The position numbers and the translations under genes are program-made. Positions 59,022 to 64,000 of a stretch of DNA of 64,000 nt are shown here, in pieces. Where the stretch lies: the NCBI RefSeq assembly GCF_002160055.1, contig NZ_NFJV01000003.1:124001-188000 (forward strand), given 5' to 3'. The notes under the pieces were generated by a model that made no database searches, was not told the DNA's origin, and saw only the letters and a program-made list of their open reading frames with translations. The stretch comes from Mediterranea sp. An20. GTDB taxonomy: Bacteria; Bacteroidota; Bacteroidia; Bacteroidales; Bacteroidaceae. Numbering within the stretch: position 1 is the first letter of the stretch; every line of letters starts with the position of its first letter.

Positions 59022-59456
59022 TTATTCTTCCCTCTGTTCGTGGATGAATGGGGCGGCTATGCGGCCATTCTCCGCTATTTCCCATTGCAGTAGGCACGGA
59101 AAGCTCATCACGGACGCTACCCTTGAACGGCAGGTGTCGATAAGCCCCATGCCCGTAAGCGTGGCAAGCAGGTTGCGTATGCGTTTCCTGCCCATGTTCC
59201 ATTGCGATGAAAGCTGTTCCTCGGAATACTGCGCCTGACCTGCGGAAAGCATGAGCGGTCTGTGGAAGCCATTGGCAACACCGTCCGTTAAAGCCATCCT
59301 CGCCAACAGGTCGCCGAACAATGCGAAGTTGCCTATTTCCCTGCCATTGTCATCGGTCGTTGTTCCGCACAGCCATTGCATCGCACTGTCGGAAAAGCTG
59401 AAAAAGAATGATGCAATCTCTGTCGGGTACATGAAACTGTATGTTTCCTTGTCCAT
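59022..59456 (-). CDS. Winged-helix-type protein of the mobilizable element
   Basis: A 144-residue protein. The C-terminal half has a helix-turn-helix-like run (YSEEQLSSQWNMGRKRIRNL, then LATLTGMGLID), as in winged-helix regulators or replication proteins. The N-terminal half is uncharacterised. It sits between the oriT-like region and the next backbone genes. DNA binding is inferred. Confidence 0.78.
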   Translation of the reverse strand: MDKETYSFMYPTEIASFFFSFSDSAMQWLCGTTTDDNGREIGNFALFGDLLARMALTDGVANGFHRPLMLSAGQAQYSEEQLSSQWNMGRKRIRNLLATLTGMGLIDTCRSRVASVMSFPCLLQWEIAENGRIAAPFIHEQREE

Positions 59457-59707
59457 AAAATCTTTGACTTTATAAATGTGATACTAAATTTCCCTGAATG
59501 AAATGAAGCCGTGCAGGTATCGGTATGGAAACGCCGACTTGTTTTTTGTTGTGCCCTGCACGGTTTCTCTGTTTTGAATGACGCATGAAAGGTGAATATA
59601 TTTGCCGACAATTTGTTTCAGTCTGTCGATGTGTATCAACCCGAAATAAGGGAAGAAAAAAGACAGACCACGCATCGGACTTATATCTTTCCGCCTTTTG
59701 CATACGG
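59457..59707. other. Intergenic region with a 9-bp inverted repeat
   Basis: No convincing gene. CCGTGCAGG (59509-59517) and CCTGCACGG (59555-59563) form a perfect inverted repeat 37 nt apart. Possible regulatory or replication/transfer site. Confidence 0.45.
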
Positions 59708-60202
59708 TCACTTGTTTGCTCCGTTACCGTTAGTGCTGCCCGAAAATGATTGTCCGGGTACAGGCCGCTTGTCAAGTGAGGAAACGGCACGGCTGATGTC
59801 CGCCGCGTTCACGGCGATGGATAGCAACGACCTGTTTATCGTTACCAACTGCCGCTTGTCGCAAAACTCCGCCACTCGCTCCAATAATTGAAACGCACGG
59901 TTCAGCCGATGTTCCTGCGCATTGTCCGCCGTCATACGCTCGTTGTCCTTTCCGCTGTTGAGATACCGGTTGAGCGCAAGGCGGTCGTCCGCTGAAATGC
60001 CTTCTGCTGTCGCCTTGCTGTCAGCGATGGCTATGCTCACGCGCAGTGCGTCCGCTTCGTAGATACCCACACTCTCCAAGAATGTGCGGATGGCCTGTAC
60101 GTCCTTGCCGCTTACTTCACGCTTACGGCTCTCGTTCTTCTTTACGGTCGGAACAGCTGTAACTGTGCCAGCCTGTTCCATGTCCCTGTTCTGTTGTTCC
60201 AT
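59708..60202 (-). CDS. Hypothetical mobilizable-element protein (164 aa)
   Basis: A 164-residue soluble, helical protein with a charged N-terminus (KKNESRKREVSGKDVQAIRT) and a disordered tail. No family recognised. It lies 37 nt after the excisionase-like gene, so likely the same operon. Confidence 0.78.
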   Translation of the reverse strand: MEQQNRDMEQAGTVTAVPTVKKNESRKREVSGKDVQAIRTFLESVGIYEADALRVSIAIADSKATAEGISADDRLALNRYLNSGKDNERMTADNAQEHRLNRAFQLLERVAEFCDKRQLVTINRSLLSIAVNAADISRAVSSLDKRPVPGQSFSGSTNGNGANK

Positions 60203-60239
60203 AATACAATTTGTTTTTGATGTGAATTAAAAATGTTGT

Positions 60240-60473
60240 TTACTTCCGTCCTGCAAGATAGCGGTCGGCTTCCTCGTTGATTTCCTCTTGTGATGAGATG
60301 CGTACTCCCGTGAGAAAAGCGTCCAAGTCTTCTTTCTTGAAAAAACACAACTTGCCGCACGGCTTGTACATCGGGATAACCCGGCGCATCATTAGCTTGC
60401 GGAAGTAGGACAGCTTGAAGCCGCAATACTCGGCCGCTTCCTTTGTGCTTAAAAGTTTTCGTTGCTCTGTCAT
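60240..60473 (-). CDS. Excisionase-like HTH_17 protein
   Basis: A 77-residue protein with a MerR/excisionase-type helix-turn-helix: LLSTKEAAEYCGFKLSYFRK, then MYKPCGKLCFFKKEDLDAFL. This pattern is typical of Xis-type factors of Bacteroidetes mobile elements. It may direct excision by the recombinases upstream and regulate the backbone. Confidence 0.9.
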   Translation of the reverse strand: MTEQRKLLSTKEAAEYCGFKLSYFRKLMMRRVIPMYKPCGKLCFFKKEDLDAFLTGVRISSQEEINEEADRYLAGRK

Positions 60474-60525
60474 GTGCGTATATTTTTAATGGATAATCGA
60501 CTGCGCCCTTGTCGTGGCGACAATG

Positions 60526-60533
60526 CAAAGGTA
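60526..60533 (-). promoter_or_regulatory. -7 element of the excisionase operon
   Basis: The minus strand reads TACCTTTG (TAnnTTTG). It is 53 nt upstream of the ATG at 60473. Confidence 0.55.
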
Positions 60534-60718
60534 TGGCGGCAAATTCCAATAGCAATCAATGTAAATGACACTATAATGGCATTTTGCGGATTATAAATGC
60601 GAGTATAAATAAGGCTAAAACGATGTATAAAGGAACTCTAAACACTCCATAATCCCATATCATCCATACATGGCAATCTATCAGTGCGGAAAGAAATACG
60701 GACGTTCACGGACGGACA
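60534..60718. other. Intergenic stretch
   Basis: No gene seen. AT-rich upstream region of the excisionase promoter. Confidence 0.5.
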
Positions 60719-60752
60719 TAAAAATCCCGCCATCGGTTTGCAATGACGGGAA
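60719..60752 (-). terminator. Intrinsic terminator after the recombinase operon
   Basis: On the minus strand: CCCGTCAT, loop, ATGGCGGG, then ATTTTT. It lies 30 nt past the stop of the membrane-protein gene at 60782. Confidence 0.7.
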
Positions 60753-60781
60753 CAAGAAAAGTGGCTTATAAAAGTGTTTGG

Positions 60782-61714
60782 TCAGAGTTTCTTGAACTCT
60801 TCAAGGTCGTATGTGTCAAGTCTCGGACGCAGTCGCGTGGCCTTGCGCAACAGCTTGGCAATATGTCTCTGGTGTTCGGACGGGTTGTCTTTGGATGCGG
60901 CTTTGAGGTTGCTCACCAACTGTGCGCCATTGTTGAGCGGCCAGAACTTTTCAAAGATTACCCATTTGCCTTTCCTGATTTTGAGGGCAGCGCATAGGGC
61001 ATTGGCGATATAGGCATAGAGCGTCCGGTTGATTTCGTCATCTTCCTTTTTCATCAGCGGCTGGAAGTCCGCATCCAAATAACCGTCCTCCCGGAACAGC
61101 ACGAGCAAGAACAGCGCATCGTTGGTCTGCAACGCTTCGGGCAGCTTCTTTATCTGTTCCGGCTGAACCTGTGAAATAAGATTGTCGTAGTGCCGGATTT
61201 CATCCTCCTGCTTCATCGCAACTGGCGGCGTAGGTGTTGAAAGCATAGCCTCGATTTGCTTCTCAACTTGCTTGTCAACAGCCTGTCGCTTGCCGGGAAC
61301 AAGCCTGTTCCACCGTTGGCAAAACCACGACTTTATCCGTTCCCCATAAGCCATACCGATGATGCAAGGCAACAGGAAAAGCACGGCAAAGAGTGATGCC
61401 ATGACAATGAACGTACTCCAGTCCAAATGCTTGTCAGACGTGAGGATAAAGGCGAGCAACAACGAAACTACAAACCAAGAGGCCGTTAAAACAGAGCGGT
61501 CTTTTGAAAGCCACTTGTCTATGATGATGTCGTACAAAAGGAAAAATTCCACAACCAGCCCAATCCAGCCGACTATTGACAAGGCGGTAAATACAAATGC
61601 AGCCGTGGTTGCTTCCATACGGAAAGCAACGGCGGCTACCAACCCGAATGCGGTTGCGGCTACCACCGTAAGCGGCAATAGCATCGTAAGAAAGTTATCG
61701 GACAATCGTTTCAT
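60782..61714 (-). CDS. Membrane protein co-encoded with the recombinases
   Basis: Starting at the ATG at 61714 (an alternative is 61723) the protein has about 310 residues. Four transmembrane helices fill the N-terminal half (MLLPLTVVAATAFGLVAAVA, FVFTALSIVGWIGLVVEFFL, VLTASWFVVSLLLAFILTSD, VMASLFAVLFLLPCIIGMAY). The C-terminal half is soluble and helical. No family recognised. It is the last gene of the recombinase operon. Confidence 0.82.
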   Translation of the reverse strand: MKRLSDNFLTMLLPLTVVAATAFGLVAAVAFRMEATTAAFVFTALSIVGWIGLVVEFFLLYDIIIDKWLSKDRSVLTASWFVVSLLLAFILTSDKHLDWSTFIVMASLFAVLFLLPCIIGMAYGERIKSWFCQRWNRLVPGKRQAVDKQVEKQIEAMLSTPTPPVAMKQEDEIRHYDNLISQVQPEQIKKLPEALQTNDALFLLVLFREDGYLDADFQPLMKKEDDEINRTLYAYIANALCAALKIRKGKWVIFEKFWPLNNGAQLVSNLKAASKDNPSEHQRHIAKLLRKATRLRPRLDTYDLEEFKKL

Positions 61715-61729
61715 CGCATACAACAGGGT

Positions 61730-62881
61730 TTAGTCTTTGAAAATGTCATTGACGCGGTTGACTGCCTCGTCTTTCTTCTGGTCTATAATCTTCGCGTAAA
61801 TCTGCGTGGTGGAAATGTTCTTATGTCCGAGCAGCTTGCTCGTGGTATAAATATCAACATCCAAAGTCAGCATCATGGTCGCGAAAGTGTGTCTGCTGAC
61901 ATGGTAGGTCACGTGCTTGTTTATGCCGGCCGCCTTCGCCCATTTGTCGAGGATGATACAGATGCGGCTTTCGGACGGTAGGTCGAAAACCTTGTCCTCG
62001 TCCTTTGCATCGCCTCGTTCCGGCAACCACTTCATTGCTTGCTTGGATAATGGAAGATATATAGGGTCGTTGGTCTTTTCCATTACGGTGAACACCCTCC
62101 ACTGGTCGCCGTCCTTGTGGATGTCGCCCCAGGTCAGACTGACAACATCGCTGATGCGCAAGGCGCAATAACAGGAGAATAGAAAAGCCTGCTTCACGGC
62201 AGGACGGGTAGGACATTCCGTTGCAATCAGCTTTTTCAGCTCGTCAATTTGCAGGAACTCGCGTTTGCTTTCGGGACGGTGGATGCGGTCTGCGGCTGCA
62301 ATATGCGTGAACGGATTTTCGGAAAGATAATCATTCCGCACTGCCCAATTCAGCATGGCACTAAGCACAGTGACATACCCGGTGGCTGTGGTCATGGAAA
62401 TCGGACGGTTCGTCCGTGCCTTGTAATCGTTCCGCAGGAAATTCATAAAAGCCATGCAATAATTCTTGTCAAGCATCCTGATGGGAATATCGCCACGGAA
62501 CTGGAATGTCGCTTTCCGAATGGAATTGACACCACGGATGGAAGATTTTTTGCCGTTGTCCTCCAGCCATCTTGTATAGAGGTCGAGCAATTCCGACAAC
62601 TTGATACGGCCACGCAATGTGGCGTTTGAAACTCCCTTTTCGTTGTTGGTTAGTTCTATGATACGGTCTGCCTTAATCTTGTTCGCCAAAGCCATGTTGT
62701 GTTGGTTCATGGCGCGGCTTGCCGGGTCAATCTCCGGCACGATATAAAGTTTAAGGAACTCATACGTCCGTTTCCCGTTGCGGTAAATATCCAGATAGAT
62801 GGACTTGTTTCCGTTCTGCAATTCCTTGAAGCGGATGCGGACAGGCTCTTTCGCCTTGATAACTTTCTTCGGTCTGGGCAT
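61730..62881 (-). CDS. Tyrosine recombinase with full catalytic set
   Basis: The start is the ATG at 62881 (MPRPKKVIKAKEPVRIRFKE), 19 nt after the partner's stop; the product has 383 residues. An Arm-type N-terminus and a SAM-like domain precede the catalytic part. Catalytic residues seen: R in CALRISDVVSLTW, H-x-x-R in HVSRHTFATMM, H in LLGHKNISTTQ and Y in IYAKI. It most likely integrates and excises the mobilizable element. Confidence 0.93.
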   Translation of the reverse strand: MPRPKKVIKAKEPVRIRFKELQNGNKSIYLDIYRNGKRTYEFLKLYIVPEIDPASRAMNQHNMALANKIKADRIIELTNNEKGVSNATLRGRIKLSELLDLYTRWLEDNGKKSSIRGVNSIRKATFQFRGDIPIRMLDKNYCMAFMNFLRNDYKARTNRPISMTTATGYVTVLSAMLNWAVRNDYLSENPFTHIAAADRIHRPESKREFLQIDELKKLIATECPTRPAVKQAFLFSCYCALRISDVVSLTWGDIHKDGDQWRVFTVMEKTNDPIYLPLSKQAMKWLPERGDAKDEDKVFDLPSESRICIILDKWAKAAGINKHVTYHVSRHTFATMMLTLDVDIYTTSKLLGHKNISTTQIYAKIIDQKKDEAVNRVNDIFKD

Positions 62882-62900
62882 GGTGTTATATTTTTGTTGA

Positions 62901-64000
62901 TTATTCGATTTCCACTGTTTCTTTCTTATCCTCAATATGACTCGCGGCAACCATTTTCATATATCCTTTCATCGTCTTGGGCGTAAGGCCGAGCATACAA
63001 CTGACAGTTCCGATGTCGGTGCCAGTGATGAGCAACAGATATATAAAGGTGTTTTGCGCAAGCCTGAAATTCAACGGCTGTACTATTCCGGCGTTCTTTC
63101 CCCATTGCAACAGTATGTTTCTGATTTCAGTATCTTTCGGCAGGCCTTTGAATACAAGTCCGCGATGGTTCGTAGTTTCGGGTAGCCAGCGCATTGATAC
63201 GGAAGTAAGCGGTATGGAAGACTTTCTTGAATGTACTTCGATGGTAGTTCTTCCATTATCCGTTTTTATATCTTTCCATTTGAGGGCGAGGACATCGGCA
63301 AAAGACAAGTATGTGAAGATGCTCAACATAAACGCCTGTTTGACTTGCGGTCTTGCCATTACAGGGCATGGGGTATTCATCAAAGAGCGTATTTCATCAA
63401 CGGTCAGAAACTTTTTCAATGGGCGTTCCCTGGTTATACGACCGTGGATGTTTACGAAACGGAGAGGGTTTACGCCTATCACGCCATCGGCTACAGCCTT
63501 ATTGAGAGTGCTGCTGAAAAGATAGATGTATGTCCTTGCTGATGTCATGCTGATTTTTCCGAATTGTGCAGCATAGGACTTATGCAGGAAATCAACAAAG
63601 CCGTCACAATAGCTTTCGTCAACATCAACTACTTTCGTTTCCAATCCCCGGTAAGCATCTACAGCCTTTTTCATACTTCTTATATTACAGGCTGAAGAAG
63701 TGTCACCTTTATCAAGGGTGATTTTCTCATATTCGTCAATGGCCTCGCCTATGCGCATGGCTGACGGCTCTTTGGTTTCTATACCGAAACGCACGGCAAG
63801 CAATTCGTTTTCTTTTTCGGCACGGGCAGCTTCGGCTTCTTTCATCGTCCGCTTGTTCGTAGCGATATTCCTCTTGGAAGTTTCGGGTAACAAATAGAGA
63901 TGGAGGGCTTCGCGGATGCGCTTGCCGTCCTTGTAATAGTCAAGGTAGGCAGACTTCTTTCCGTTATCTATATCCTTGTATTTAAGCGTGATATGTGATT
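62901..64000 (-). CDS. Degenerate tyrosine recombinase, partial at window end
   Basis: The frame stays open to the window end (reading KDIDNGKKSAYLDYYKDGKR, then LHLYLLPETSKRN), so the start lies beyond. The fold matches tyrosine recombinases of this group, but catalytic positions have changed: TYLSFADVLALKW lacks the first Arg, FRLAQNTFIYLLL replaces H-x-x-R-H, and MLGLTPKTMKGYM lacks the second His. A Tyr is kept. It is coupled to the intact recombinase 19 nt downstream. Probably a structural or regulatory partner rather than an active enzyme. Confidence 0.88.
   Translation of the reverse strand, partial: SHITLKYKDIDNGKKSAYLDYYKDGKRIREALHLYLLPETSKRNIATNKRTMKEAEAARAEKENELLAVRFGIETKEPSAMRIGEAIDEYEKITLDKGDTSSACNIRSMKKAVDAYRGLETKVVDVDESYCDGFVDFLHKSYAAQFGKISMTSARTYIYLFSSTLNKAVADGVIGVNPLRFVNIHGRITRERPLKKFLTVDEIRSLMNTPCPVMARPQVKQAFMLSIFTYLSFADVLALKWKDIKTDNGRTTIEVHSRKSSIPLTSVSMRWLPETTNHRGLVFKGLPKDTEIRNILLQWGKNAGIVQPLNFRLAQNTFIYLLLITGTDIGTVSCMLGLTPKTMKGYMKMVAASHIEDKKETVEIE

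Overview
The window looks like a Bacteroidales chromosome (Bacteroides, Phocaeicola or Parabacteroides). The evidence is a CTnDOT-type Tra operon, promoters of the Bacteroidetes TAnnTTTG type, a mobilization module typical of the group and a GG-Bacteroidales-like radical SAM peptide locus. It is almost entirely accessory DNA, built from three nested or adjacent mobile regions. I see no rRNA, tRNA, CRISPR array or housekeeping operon.

Region 1 (about 1-39,230) is a long array of small, mostly AT-rich genes on the minus strand. Nearly every gene is separated from the next by a 45-55 bp imperfect inverted repeat. Recognisable products are typical immunity families of polymorphic toxins: SMI1/KNR4 (SUKH), barstar, DUF4304, DUF4272, DUF4261, DUF1266, DKNYY, an Imm11/Imm43-like protein, a DarG-like macro domain and LRR or WG/MORN repeat proteins. 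No matching toxins are present. A tyrosine recombinase (29,729-30,847) sits inside the array. This matches what I recall as recombinase-associated acquired interbacterial defence (rAID) clusters of gut Bacteroidales. The spacers resemble integron attC sites in layout: paired outer CTAA/TTAG ends, interrupted inner stems and a bulged base. GC-rich multi-gene blocks without spacers (7.3-13.4, 17.1-22.7 and 29.7-36.2 kb) interrupt the AT-rich cassettes. Several cassettes are frameshifted or truncated, and five reading frames run into the spacer, so their last residues are spacer-encoded. Within the block at 32.3-36.2 kb an orphan Rhs tip is fused to a captured lipoprotein leader and followed by a likely immunity gene.

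Region 2 (39.2-49.8 kb) holds a hipBA-type module with an operator-like inverted repeat, a recombination scar (duplicate coupling-protein tail plus a GNAT fragment), and then part of a conjugation operon on the minus strand: traK (5'-truncated), TraL-like, traM, a small gene, a DNA methyltransferase, traN, traO, a lipoprotein, a membrane coiled-coil protein with an RNA polymerase alpha-CTD-like domain, a VirD4/MobC-type coupling protein and a lysozyme-like enzyme.

Region 3 (about 49.8 kb to the window end) is a mobilizable element that cut traK. Its cargo, on the plus strand and very AT-rich, is a five-gene locus: a compact UvrD-like helicase, an unrecognised coiled-coil protein, a 62-residue Cys-rich RiPP-like precursor, a radical SAM/SPASM maturase and a pseudo-radical-SAM partner. 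No exporter or peptidase is visible. The minus-strand backbone carries a MOBP-type relaxase, its accessory protein, an oriT-like inverted repeat, a winged-helix protein, an excisionase-like protein, a membrane protein and two tyrosine recombinases, one of which has lost most catalytic residues. The helicase plus radical SAM peptide locus is the most likely undescribed system here; the hairpin-spaced immunity array is the most striking large-scale structure.
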